Position numbers and translations under genes: made by a program
The notes under the pieces: generated by a model
Seen by the model: only the letters and a program-made list of their open reading frames with translations
Told to the model about the DNA's origin: nothing
Databases searched by the model: none
Origin: Bacillota bacterium
GTDB taxonomy: Bacteria > Bacillota > Limnochordia > Darwinibacteriales > DTU012
Assembly (NCBI GenBank): GCA_012521185.1
Contig: JAAYMV010000073.1
Location: 1 to 32,816 of the forward strand
Length of the DNA stretch: 32,816 nucleotides
Direction of reading: 5' to 3'
Part shown: positions 1 through 10,717 of the stretch, in pieces
Numbering within the stretch: the first letter of the stretch is position 1
Layout: each line of letters opens with the position of its first letter

Positions 1-2456
1 TCAAGGTTTTTTTCTGCCTTTGAATTAGCAGCTTCTAGCTGAACCAGCTTGCGTTGCTGCTCAATAGCTAGCAGGGGTACTAATGGTGCCACACTTTCTA
101 TAACTAACTCAGCTGGTCTAATACTATGAGCAGATGCAAATTGCGGGAAAGCTCGAATTACAATTTCACCAGGTTTCAGGGTCGAACGCACTAAAGCCAC
201 CGCTTCCCCCCACTGAGCTTGAGTAGGATTGGCATAAATCCCTAGGTCACCGACGATTTCACCTTCCCCAGTTACCTCAAATCGGATCCAATCTTTAGCC
301 AGTCGTTTTACTGTTCCATGCTGATCGGTAATATAAGCTACAACTGGCACAAAATCTACACCATCAGCCTGTAAAGGAATGCCTGCAAAATCAGCTTTTA
401 AAACAATCTTACTTTTCCGACCAGCTGGACGACGTACATGCTTAGCCACCAACTTGCCATCGATGTAACCTTCAGCTACAATCTCCACATTTACTTCAGT
501 TTTTACATTATAAACTCGCTCTTTTAATTTCATAAAATCAAAGGCCTTCTCGAAAACAACTGGTGGATGTGGTAAACCAGGCCGATTGGCAGGGACTTGT
601 TTTACCCGAGTTTCTTCACCATAAATTGTTAATCTAACTTCCTGGCAATTAGTGAAAACTACAATGTCAGAACTAGAAAAAGGCGTCATTTCATGAGCAA
701 TAAAGATCATTGGCTCAATCTTAGGGGATTGTTGACTCTTAAACGCATACCAGGCATACTTTGGTTGACGGAAAGCGTCTAAAATCCCACCCCAAAATGG
801 ATCAGGATGATAACCACGTTGATGATCAATACCGCACCATAATGCCCCGCCTACATGCTGAGCAGGCGCTTTATATAAAGTATCAAAGTTCGTAAAAGGA
901 TAAGCTGTCTTTAAAAAATGGAACGCCTGAGTTAGCTGTTTGTCCTCGCCCATTCCTTTATGTACCCGGTTATTGGCATTTTGAGCGTTCCAATCATCAA
1001 CATTATCCCCCCATTCCCTGGTAAAATAGGATTTGTTTTCTAATTTTACTTCATGTCCGTACATTACATCAAGTATTTGATTAATTTTTAAATGATCATC
1101 CCCTGCTGTATAACAACCAGGATAAGGATATTCTTCGTGAGTAATGCGATGGGCAGTTTCCACAAATTCTTGGGAATAACGAGTTTCATTTAATATTGGT
1201 TCCCACATTAAAACTGACGGACGATTTCGATCCCGACGAACCATATTGCGAATATCATCGTAAACTCGGTTCAAAAACAACTGAGAATCATTGAAAAACT
1301 GCCAGCCAGGAGTGGTGACAATCACAAATATGCCTAACTCATCGCACGCATCCATAAATGCAGGATCCTGCGGATAATGGGCTGCCCTTACTACCGTTAC
1401 ACCAGCTTCTCGCAGTTTTTGTGCATCTCGCCAATGACCAGAATTCGGTAAAGCATTGCCTATATATGCATAATCTTGATGACGATTAACGCCAATTAGT
1501 TTACCAGGGTAAGGCTGACCATTTACAAATAAGCCATCTGCACCACGAAACTCAACACTACGGATGCCAATTCGATTGCGAATACCATCTACAATCTGTT
1601 CCTCTTCATCAATAACTAGCGAATCCAAATTATATAACTTTGAATGATTAGGATGCCATAACTGTGGATTATTCACAACTAGCCGTTGAGTAATAGTTAG
1701 ACTGCTAAAAGGCTCTAGAGCCAGTAATTCTTGGCTACTAGCCACAAGTTGTCCCTGTTGATCTAATAATCTAGTTTCTAAAAGATAGTTCTTTGAAGTA
1801 TTAGTCTCATTAATTACTTCTGTGTCAACAACTACTATAGCCTGTTCCTTAGAAACCGTCTCATAATGTACAAAGACTCCTCCGCCAGCAACTTTATTGG
1901 CTAAAATTGGATCGGTAATATGCACTGGAGCGGTGGTATAGAACCAAACATCTCGATAAATTCCACCAAAGTATGTCCAATCTAATAAATCTTGAGCTTT
2001 ACCAGGTGGATACATTGGATCATCACTATTATCAGTCCAAATAGCAACTAAGTTCTGCTGACCATAATCTACATCATCCGTAATATCTAGAACAATTGGC
2101 AAAAATCCACCATAGTGCTCTGCTTTCAACTTACCATTAATCCAAATCTTGCACTTACCCATGATCGCTTCAAAATGTAGATACAGCTTGCGACCTTGCT
2201 GAGCGGTATCTACTAAAAATTTTTTACGATACCAAGCTGGACCCTGATAATTCATAGTACCACTAGCTTCTAAGGGTAATAATTCTAGCCCATGGGGTAA
2301 ATTTACAATTTCCCACCTGCTATCATCAAAATCTAAAGCTTCACCGCCTTCTACCATTCCTTTATAAAAGCGCCAAACAGGATTAAAATTATAGACAACT
2401 CGGTTACCATGCTCAATTTGATAAAAACCAGCTGTAGAAAATTCTTGGGAACGCAT
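1..2456 (-). CDS. Glycoside hydrolase family 2 protein (beta-galactosidase/glucuronidase-like), C-terminus beyond the window
   Basis: The reading frame is open from the ATG at 2456 to the left edge, giving at least 818 residues without a stop, so the gene is partial. An N-terminal jelly-roll sugar-binding domain (about residues 20-175, with WYRKKF and KIWINGK) is followed by an Ig-like sandwich and a TIM barrel (GVNRHQDYAY, VVRAAHYP). Candidate catalytic glutamates are E424 in LMWEPILNETRYS (acid/base) and E481 in FTREWGDN (nucleophile). A further sandwich domain with AYITDQHG follows. GH2 enzymes cleave beta-galactosides, beta-glucuronides or beta-mannosides, and the substrate cannot be set from sequence. 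There is no signal peptide, so it probably acts in the cytoplasm on imported oligosaccharides. Its ATG overlaps the TGA of the upstream esterase gene (TGATG), which implies translational coupling and a shared role in pectin or side-chain breakdown. Family assignment is firm; specificity is open. Confidence 0.9.
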   Translation of the reverse strand, partial: MRSQEFSTAGFYQIEHGNRVVYNFNPVWRFYKGMVEGGEALDFDDSRWEIVNLPHGLELLPLEASGTMNYQGPAWYRKKFLVDTAQQGRKLYLHFEAIMGKCKIWINGKLKAEHYGGFLPIVLDITDDVDYGQQNLVAIWTDNSDDPMYPPGKAQDLLDWTYFGGIYRDVWFYTTAPVHITDPILANKVAGGGVFVHYETVSKEQAIVVVDTEVINETNTSKNYLLETRLLDQQGQLVASSQELLALEPFSSLTITQRLVVNNPQLWHPNHSKLYNLDSLVIDEEEQIVDGIRNRIGIRSVEFRGADGLFVNGQPYPGKLIGVNRHQDYAYIGNALPNSGHWRDAQKLREAGVTVVRAAHYPQDPAFMDACDELGIFVIVTTPGWQFFNDSQLFLNRVYDDIRNMVRRDRNRPSVLMWEPILNETRYSQEFVETAHRITHEEYPYPGCYTAGDDHLKINQILDVMYGHEVKLENKSYFTREWGDNVDDWNAQNANNRVHKGMGEDKQLTQAFHFLKTAYPFTNFDTLYKAPAQHVGGALWCGIDHQRGYHPDPFWGGILDAFRQPKYAWYAFKSQQSPKIEPMIFIAHEMTPFSSSDIVVFTNCQEVRLTIYGEETRVKQVPANRPGLPHPPVVFEKAFDFMKLKERVYNVKTEVNVEIVAEGYIDGKLVAKHVRRPAGRKSKIVLKADFAGIPLQADGVDFVPVVAYITDQHGTVKRLAKDWIRFEVTGEGEIVGDLGIYANPTQAQWGEAVALVRSTLKPGEIVIRAFPQFASAHSIRPAELVIESVAPLVPLLAIEQQRKLVQLEAANSKAEKNL

Positions 2457-3706
2457 CAGCTCACCTCTTCATTAGCCATCTTTGGCAATTTAGTAGCTAA
2501 TTCTTCTCTGCTAAGAGTTTTAAGATGCTTCGTTAACTCTAGCTCTAAAGCTATTAACTCTTGATATACCAACTTGGCAATGGCAAATCCTCCATAATCA
2601 TTGAAATGAGTGTAATCATTAGGATAAAAAAAGCGCAACGAATCCTTTGGACCCAATTTCTTGATAAAAGCCACACTGCGCGCATGTAAATCAACAAAGG
2701 GCACGTTCATTTCTTCAGCTAACTGCCGACAAGCGTCAGCATACTCTGAAAGTAAATCATTAAAAGTACCGTCTGGGTGCCATAGACTACGACTAACCGG
2801 TGAAATTATTATTGGTTTGCCATCCAGGGCCAGCACTTGCTCTACATAATCACGTAAATTAGCTTGATAACCACCAAAAGGCTCTAAATGTTGCTGTTTT
2901 TGGTCATTATGACCAAATTGAATGAAGAACCAATCTCCAGGTTTAAAATGCTTCTTCACAATTTCCCAATGAGGTTTATAACTTTCTGTAGTGAGACCGC
3001 TATGAGCATGATTAGAAACAGCAATCTCTGGTTTAAGTAATGCAGAAAACATTTGCCCCCACCCACAATAACTATGCCAGGGATAATATGGATAATAAGC
3101 CCCCTGATCAGTCATGGTAGAATCCCCTGCCATGTAAATAGTTGACAGTGCTGAGGCGACATCCACTTGAATTGCTTGTAAACCAACATTTTTACCCACA
3201 ATAGCAACATCGAGCATTAAATCTTGATAAACTTCTTTTTTGCCTCGAGGAATAAACTCACAAAGGTTAGCAATGAACTGATATTGAAATACTTGTTCAG
3301 CTGGCAAGCGTTTATCTAAGAGCATACACCGTCGACGTTCAGAAAAAATAGTTACTCGTGCATCATCCGCTAAGCCAATTAATCTTAAAGTTACTCGATA
3401 ATTACCACTAGCAGGTACCTTAGCTTTAAAAACCAACGGAATATTACTATCCTCAAGATAGCAATATGTGGCTTCTGTTCTAATCCTAGTACTCAGCTGA
3501 CCTTGAAGATCAGGAGATAAACTAAAGCCACTATTTAACTCAGGTATTTGAAATATCTGATTATGTCCAGTATTCTTTTCGGACATAAAACCATAACCTA
3601 CTGCTTCAGAATATAGGATATCTCCAATAACAAGAGTACTCGCTGCTGAGTTTCGCTGTTTACCAAAAACAAATTTCAGACCAGCCACCCCCTTATGCTT
3701 TACCAT
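2456..3706 (-). CDS. Rhamnogalacturonan acetylesterase-like SGNH hydrolase (CE12 type)
   Basis: Likely a carbohydrate esterase that removes acetyl groups from pectic rhamnogalacturonan or related oligosaccharides. Numbering from the ATG at 3706, an N-terminal beta-sandwich (to about residue 185, with FVFG and YSEAVGYGF as in CE12 proteins) precedes an SGNH domain: AGDST with nucleophile S196, GHND at 265-268, and the catalytic pair D364-x-x-H367 in NDYTHF. All catalytic blocks are present. There is no signal peptide. It is the first gene of a two-gene unit with the GH2 gene. The ATG at 3706 is a doubtful start: it lies at or upstream of the expected transcription start of the nearest promoter and has no ribosome binding site. 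The sequence AGGGGG at 3688-3693 instead points to a CTG at 3679, giving MKFVFG, which matches how family members begin. No ATG, GTG or TTG lies in frame near that site. Confidence 0.87.
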   Translation of the reverse strand: MVKHKGVAGLKFVFGKQRNSAASTLVIGDILYSEAVGYGFMSEKNTGHNQIFQIPELNSGFSLSPDLQGQLSTRIRTEATYCYLEDSNIPLVFKAKVPASGNYRVTLRLIGLADDARVTIFSERRRCMLLDKRLPAEQVFQYQFIANLCEFIPRGKKEVYQDLMLDVAIVGKNVGLQAIQVDVASALSTIYMAGDSTMTDQGAYYPYYPWHSYCGWGQMFSALLKPEIAVSNHAHSGLTTESYKPHWEIVKKHFKPGDWFFIQFGHNDQKQQHLEPFGGYQANLRDYVEQVLALDGKPIIISPVSRSLWHPDGTFNDLLSEYADACRQLAEEMNVPFVDLHARSVAFIKKLGPKDSLRFFYPNDYTHFNDYGGFAIAKLVYQELIALELELTKHLKTLSREELATKLPKMANEEVS

Positions 3707-3715
3707 ATTATAACA
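3707..3715 (-). promoter_or_regulatory. Extended -10 promoter for the esterase/GH2 unit
   Basis: The minus strand reads TGTTATAAT, a perfect extended -10 element (TGnTATAAT), with no good -35 hexamer 16-18 bases upstream. The expected transcription start is near 3700, inside the first codons of the longest open frame. This is the main reason to prefer a downstream translation start. Confidence 0.5.
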
Positions 3716-3786
3716 TCATAAGTATTCTTCAGCATTTGTATTTTTTAAATTGAAAAAACAAACACTGAGAGAAAGGGGGAATACTG

Positions 3787-4758
3787 ATGGCTTTCACTAG
3801 ATTTATGAAACCAGAAACTCGCCAAAGTCTAATTGATACAAGAGAAGCGATGAATATCTGGAATATTTTAAATGCCTGCTACACCATTATTGAACGTTTA
3901 GAAGTAGATTCTAAAATGACTCATGATATAGATCTTAAAATCGTCCTAAGCCGAATCATCAAAAATCTCCATAATGATACTACCAAATTAAAACAACAAT
4001 TAGAGACATATCAAATTAAAGGTCCTGATCGGGGACGACTACCTTCAGAGTGGACAGGAAATCCAGAAGTAAGTAGAGACGAATTAATTGCTAAACTGGC
4101 CTTGATTTTCCTTGAAGAACATTTAGGAAATTTACTATTGGCTAACCGAACCAGCATCACCAATGACAATATCCGCCAAATATTTTATCGGATGATCATT
4201 AAGCTCACTAATCAAATTGATTTATTACTAAAATACCTTAAAGTTAAAGGTTGGATCGAATCCCCACCAATTTATCCTAATACTCCACCAAATAACGAAG
4301 AAAACCTAGATTGCGGAACAGCTGGAGATTTATGGAACCATCTGTGCCGCCGTTATGATCACATGAGAAAAACTGAGTTCTATGATGCTTTAGCCCATGA
4401 TCTCGATTTCAAAATTGTAATCGATCTAGGACTAAATACCCTTAAAGAGCAAATAAATATTTTAGAAAAGGAATGTCAGAAGTTCGGTATTCCTTTACCT
4501 AAACGACCATCTGAAGTAATTATTGCTCCTGTTAGTACAGATTTAATCAATGACGATCAAATGTATCGCGATATCTTCCTTGGACTACAAGGGGCTGCAT
4601 TATTGCACATTAGCGCCTATAAACAGTGTAAACTAAATGATCGAATAAGAAACTTGTTCAAACAAATGATCATTCAAGAATTGGATTTCTTTGAAATCTT
4701 TCTCAAATATGGCAAAACTAAAGGCTGGCTGCATCCTGCACCAAGTTATAAAATATAG
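3787..4758 (+). CDS. DUF3231 family protein, tandem two-domain
   Basis: A 323-residue helical protein made of two related halves (about residues 10-160 and 175-323). Each half ends in a similar signature: LKVKGWIESPPIYP and GKTKGWLHPAPSYK. That ending and the ferritin-like helical pattern fit DUF3231, a family of unknown function found mainly in spore-forming Bacillota. There is no signal peptide or membrane segment. The ribosome binding site is AAAGGGGGA just upstream of the ATG. The gene diverges from the esterase gene and ends in a bidirectional terminator shared with pyrE. A link to spores or to metal or oxidative stress would be inference only, since the sequence shows no conserved iron-ligand set that I can assign. 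Confidence 0.8.
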   Translation: MAFTRFMKPETRQSLIDTREAMNIWNILNACYTIIERLEVDSKMTHDIDLKIVLSRIIKNLHNDTTKLKQQLETYQIKGPDRGRLPSEWTGNPEVSRDELIAKLALIFLEEHLGNLLLANRTSITNDNIRQIFYRMIIKLTNQIDLLLKYLKVKGWIESPPIYPNTPPNNEENLDCGTAGDLWNHLCRRYDHMRKTEFYDALAHDLDFKIVIDLGLNTLKEQINILEKECQKFGIPLPKRPSEVIIAPVSTDLINDDQMYRDIFLGLQGAALLHISAYKQCKLNDRIRNLFKQMIIQELDFFEIFLKYGKTKGWLHPAPSYKI

Positions 4759-4795
4759 TAAACATCCTGCTAAAAAAGCAGGATGTTTACTATAT
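4753..4795. terminator. Bidirectional intrinsic terminator between the DUF3231 gene and pyrE
   Basis: There are perfect 18-base arms (4753-4770 and 4778-4795, atatagtaaacatcctgc and its complement) around a 7-base loop. The stop codons of both converging genes (TAG at 4756-4758 and TAG at 4792-4790) lie inside the arms, so the two genes share one compact terminator. Confidence 0.85.
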
Positions 4796-5336
4796 TTGTC
4801 TACTACCAGGTTTAACCAAGGGAAGGTCTGCTTGACATAAAGGACACTGGTCTGGTTGATAAACTTCAATATCTAATTTTAACAAAGCGTGAAATGGCAT
4901 ATCAAAGTCAACTTGTCCTTTACTACGATCAACTAAAGCAGCTACAGCTTGCACTGTACAATCATGGTCTTCCACTATTTTAATTACTTCTCTTACTGAA
5001 CCTCCAGTTGTAACCACATCTTCCACTACTAAAACCTGTTCATTTGCTGAAAGCGTAAAGCCCCGCCGTAAAGTCATTACTCCATTTTCCCGCTCTGCAA
5101 AGATAAAACGACAATCTAAAGCTTTGGCTAACTCGTAACCAAGGGTAATGCCACCAATAGCAGGTGCGACAACAGTATCAATTTTATAATTCAATAAAGC
5201 AACTAATTGTTTAACGATCTGCTCGGCTTGCCTGGGATGCTCGAAAACAGCAGCACACTGCATATACTGAGCACTATGAAGTCCAGAAGTTAACAGAAAA
5301 TGACCGGTTTTCAAAGCACCTAGACTTTCCAATTGC

Positions 5337-5356
<20 letters not shown>
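4790..5356 (-). CDS. pyrE: Orotate phosphoribosyltransferase
   Basis: Converts orotate and PRPP to orotidine 5'-monophosphate, the fifth step of UMP synthesis. The PRPP-binding signature VLVVEDVVTTGGS is intact. The C-terminal CPLC pair followed by LVKPGSRQI is typical of the Thermus/Clostridia subgroup of OPRTases (about 190 residues). The start MNKQLIKQ at 5356 is chosen because GGAGGAGG precedes it at normal spacing. A longer frame reaching 5434 lies inside pyrF and lacks such a site. The gene overlaps the 3' end of pyrF by 20 bases. It is the last gene of the pyr operon and ends in the shared hairpin. Confidence 0.95.
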
Positions 5357-7712
<2,356 letters not shown>

Positions 7713-7713
<1 letters not shown>

Positions 7714-8990
7714 TATAAAACTCCTTTCATGGTATTTTGGCAAGCATAACGAACTTCACCATTGACCAACGTTAATACAGGCCAACCTTCCAACAAATGA
7801 CCAATAAATGGTGAATTAGTTCCTTTACTAAAAAAACTGCTTTGTTTAACTGATCGCTGCTGCAACAAATCAATAACCACTAAATCTGCTGTCATATTTT
7901 CTCTTAAACTAGTTGCCTGTCCACTTATTTGAGCTGGCGCAACAGTAAAGGCATCTAGCAGTTGTTCAAGCTTAATAACATCTGTTTTGACTAAATAGGT
8001 ATATAGGGCGGGAAAGGCTGTCTCTAATCCAGTAACGCCAAAGGGAGAGTTGAAGAAAAGACCTTTTTCTTTTTCTTTACCATGAGGAGCATGATCCGTA
8101 GCAATAATATCAATGATTCCCGTACGTAATCCTTCAATTAATGCATAACGATCCTCTGGACTGCGTAAAGGAGGTTTCATTTGAAAATGGCCTTCTGGAA
8201 AAGAAATGTCCTCATAGGTAAGCAGTAAATGATGAGGAGTTACCTCAGCAGTCACTGGTAAACCTTTCGCTTTCGCCTCTGCAATTAATTCTACGGACTG
8301 AGCACAGCTTAGATGGGCTGCATGATACGGGCAGTTTGTCTTTTCCACCAACTGCAAATCTCTTTCTAACATTAAATATTCTGATTCTGCAGGAATTGCT
8401 TGGTGGAAAAATCCTTCACCAACATAGGCAGGATCCTCTAAATGATTAACTAATGCGCCACCAATCTTCGCTAATTGAATCATTGCTTCTTCCACTAATG
8501 CATCACAAATTGGATCACCATCATCGGTAAAAAATTTTACCCCTGCTTGAGTCAGCTGTGAAAAATCAACTAACTGTTGATTCTTCCGCCCTAACGTCAA
8601 GGCGGCAATTGGTTCTACTTTAATCACAGCATTCTTCTCTACTAATTCTTGAAAGTTATTCAGAGTATCGATGGAATCTAAGACGGGATTAGTATTTGGC
8701 ATAGCGAATACACTAGTAAAGCCACCTGCAGCAGCAGCTTTTGTTCCAGTTGCAATAGTTTCTTTCACTTCTCCCCCTGGTTCTCGCAAATGTACATGTA
8801 AGTCAATGAATCCACGAGAAATTAACATATCTGAGACATCAATTTCTTGTAATTGACCCGAAAAATTTGCTTTCTGACTTGCTGCTTGTTCACCAAAAGC
8901 AACAATTTTGCCGTCTATAACTAAAATATCTTCTGAATGCAAAGCACCATCCCGATACACCAAACCACTATGCAGAAACCAATTTCTCAT
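7713..8990 (-). CDS. pyrC: Dihydroorotase (class I)
   Basis: Cyclises carbamoyl aspartate to dihydroorotate. It is a zinc amidohydrolase of 425 residues, the normal length for class I. The metal-binding DLHVHLREPG, the FAMPNTNP and HHLLLT segments, and IATDHAPHGKEKE with the catalytic aspartate are all intact. The start at 8990 has GGAGGTCACA just upstream. The gene overlaps the end of pyrB by 23 bases and touches pyrK, so it sits inside one polycistronic unit. Confidence 0.96.
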
Positions 8991-9867
8991 TGTGACCTCC
9001 TAACAAACACCATTCAATAACCGCTTTTCGAATAGCAACCCCATTTTTGACTTGTTGCAAAATCTTGCAGCGAGGGTCAGTCATAGCTTCGTCACATATT
9101 TCTACATTGCGATTTACTGGACCAGGATGAAGAATAATAGCATCTTTCTTAATCATTTTTAAGCGTCTATCATTAAGTCCATATTTTTCATAGTAATCAA
9201 CTATATATTCTTGAGCTACATGCCGTTCCTTTTGAATTCTAAGCATCATAATTACATCTGACTCTTCCATGGCTTGATCCACATCTACCCAGGCTATGCC
9301 TGGTATATCCGTAGCAAAATATTGCTGAGGTCCAGCAAATTGTACCGTTGCTCCTAACATTTTTAATAAATGTGCATTGGACCGAGCTACTCGGCTATGA
9401 AAGATGTCACCAATAATAGTGACTTTTAAACCGTTTAGAGTGCCAAAGCTTTGTTGGATGGTTAAAGCATCTAACAAAGCCTGAGTTGGATGATGATAAC
9501 GGCCTGAACCAGCATTGATTAAAGACAGCCTCAAATTCAAACCCGTAGTTAAAGCGGGCCAATCCTCTTGGTGACGAATAATCGCCAGGTCCACTCCGAT
9601 AGCATCCAAGGTCTGCAAAGTATCCACTAATGACTCACCTTTTTGCACACTTGATCTTTCAACTGTAAAGTCTAAGACGGTTAAACCTAGGGCGTGAGCA
9701 GCTTGCTGAAATGATAAGCAAGTTCGAGTACTTGGTTCATAGAACAAGTTCACTACTGTTGCCCTTGTCCTCCATGTAATATCTTGCTTAGTAAAAAACT
9801 GAGCTCGACTTAAAATTGTTTCCACTTCATTTACTGATAACTGTTGTGTACTTAATAATGAGTTCAT
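8968..9867 (-). CDS. pyrB: Aspartate carbamoyltransferase catalytic subunit
   Basis: Condenses carbamoyl phosphate and aspartate, the committed step of the pathway. The carbamoyl-phosphate motif appears as FYEPSTRTCLSF (S46-T47-R48-T49 kept). The next residue, usually Arg, is Cys50, a deviation outside the core catalytic set. The 80s loop SSVQKGESL, HPTQALLDALT, GDIFHSRVARSN and HPGPVNRNVE are conserved. No regulatory pyrI is present, as is usual for Bacillota. The start MNSLLSTQ at 9867 follows GGAGGAAAAACAA. This is the first gene after the PyrR-type leader. carA, carB and pyrR are not in the window. Confidence 0.95.
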   Translation of the reverse strand: MNSLLSTQQLSVNEVETILSRAQFFTKQDITWRTRATVVNLFYEPSTRTCLSFQQAAHALGLTVLDFTVERSSVQKGESLVDTLQTLDAIGVDLAIIRHQEDWPALTTGLNLRLSLINAGSGRYHHPTQALLDALTIQQSFGTLNGLKVTIIGDIFHSRVARSNAHLLKMLGATVQFAGPQQYFATDIPGIAWVDVDQAMEESDVIMMLRIQKERHVAQEYIVDYYEKYGLNDRRLKMIKKDAIILHPGPVNRNVEICDEAMTDPRCKILQQVKNGVAIRKAVIEWCLLGGHNEKLVSA

Positions 9868-9897
9868 TTGTTTTTCCTCCCTATTAAGAGCCTCCAA

Positions 9898-10046
9898 ACG
9901 TATACAAGGCGTAAAAAAAGGCTTCCACCAGTTGGTAGAAGCCTAAAAGTAGCCTAAAAAAGAGCATAGTGATGCTACACCTTGTATAGACGTCCTTCCC
10001 AACCTCACTGGATTGGATTAAAGGTTCTATTTATTCTTTTTTTGTT
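9898..10046 (-). promoter_or_regulatory. pyr operon leader with PyrR-type binding element and attenuator
   Basis: The transcript carries CCAGTGAGGTTGGGAAGG (9994-10011), a close match to the PyrR-bound anti-antiterminator loop known from Bacillus. It is followed by a small hairpin AGCAT-CACT-ATGCT with CTTTTTT, and then a strong terminator (9913-9943) before pyrB. By analogy, PyrR with UMP would stabilise the binding hairpin and favour termination. An extra inverted repeat, TATACAAGG (sense 9988-9980) with CCTTGTATA (9909-9901), brackets the terminator. The alternative folds were assigned by eye only. Confidence 0.82.
9913..9943 (-). terminator. Attenuator terminator of the pyr leader
   Basis: On the minus strand, GGCTTCTACCA pairs with TGGTGGAAGCC (one G-U pair, very short loop), followed directly by seven T residues. 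It lies between the PyrR-type element and the pyrB ribosome binding site, as expected for a regulated terminator. Confidence 0.85.
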
Positions 10047-10052
10047 ACACTA

Positions 10053-10081
10053 AGTCTAGCAGATCAACAATCCTTTGTCAA
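10053..10081 (-). promoter_or_regulatory. Promoter of the pyr operon
   Basis: TTGACA (10081-10076), a 17-base spacer and TAGACT (10058-10053) form a good housekeeping promoter on the minus strand. The -35 hexamer lies inside the last codons of the upstream cyclase gene. The expected start near 10046 places the whole PyrR element in the transcript. Confidence 0.75.
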
Positions 10082-10714
10082 CACATTGTCATTACAATCT
10101 AGCAAAATAATTCTAGCCGGAGCAGCCTCTACATTTACTAATTTCAAAGGAGCTGCGACCATAATATATTCACCAGGAGAAACTGCAGCTAAACGTAAGC
10201 CTTCGATAATAATTATGTTATTACTTAATAAACCTTTATGGGTAGCATGATCTGTTTGATCCCGCTCAATTCCTAAAGAATCGATTCCCACACCAGCAAT
10301 TCTTTTTTCGATTAAGTACTCAGCTCCCGTCCGGTCCACAAACACAAAGTTTAAATCAAACTCTTCAATAGCAGAATTCCGGGTTTTTAATAAAATAAAA
10401 TCATTAGCTTGAATATCTAAACCTTCTAAATCTTTCCGCGTAATCCGTTCTTCTAAATGACTTAAATCAAATACTTTCACTGGTCGCACTAATTGCTCTA
10501 TCTTTGTGTGTTCAATAGTGTTGCCGTCTTCTATAAAGTGCAAAGGGGCATCAATATGAGTACCAGTGTGCAAATCGATGGAAATTTTTGTTTCCCTGCC
10601 ACCTTGACCATTTTCAAAATCTCTGGTGATTACAAATTCTGGCTTCTTCTCAGCCCGATCTTTCCAAACGGTCATTTCTGGATGAATCGCCATAGAAATA
10701 TCATAGATTCTCAT
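10064..10714 (-). CDS. Cyclase/kynurenine formamidase family metal hydrolase
   Basis: A 216-residue member of the cyclase family (PF04199), which includes kynurenine formamidase (KynB) and isatin hydrolase. The signature HTGTHIDAPLHF with the metal-binding His and Asp residues is intact, as are the early DISMAIHPEM segment and the later GIDSLGIE and GLRLAAV strands. Family enzymes use zinc or manganese to hydrolyse amide-like bonds. No other tryptophan-catabolism gene is nearby, so kynurenine is not implied as the substrate. The gene starts three bases after the zwf stop, with a ribosome binding site (GGAGGT) inside the end of zwf. Its 3' end contains the pyr promoter -35 element. Confidence 0.88.
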   Translation of the reverse strand: MRIYDISMAIHPEMTVWKDRAEKKPEFVITRDFENGQGGRETKISIDLHTGTHIDAPLHFIEDGNTIEHTKIEQLVRPVKVFDLSHLEERITRKDLEGLDIQANDFILLKTRNSAIEEFDLNFVFVDRTGAEYLIEKRIAGVGIDSLGIERDQTDHATHKGLLSNNIIIIEGLRLAAVSPGEYIMVAAPLKLVNVEAAPARIILLDCNDNVLTKDC

Positions 10715-10717
10715 CTT

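Noticed and set aside
3710-3786. Sporulation sigma-factor promoter for the DUF3231 gene
   Set aside because: A CATA-like -10 can be found, but no matching -35 at correct spacing, so the assignment would be guesswork.
4633-4869. Minus-strand open frame across the end of the DUF3231 gene
   Set aside because: It is antisense to a well-supported gene and runs through the terminator, has no recognisable domain and no ribosome binding site. Similar antisense frames at 18602-19165, 24169-24420 and 29079-29504 were dropped for the same reason.
9946-9978. Independent terminator in the pyr leader (AGCAT-CACT-ATGCT followed by CTTTTTT)
   Set aside because: The stem is only five mostly A-T pairs. It is more likely part of the alternative folds of the attenuator than a terminator of its own.
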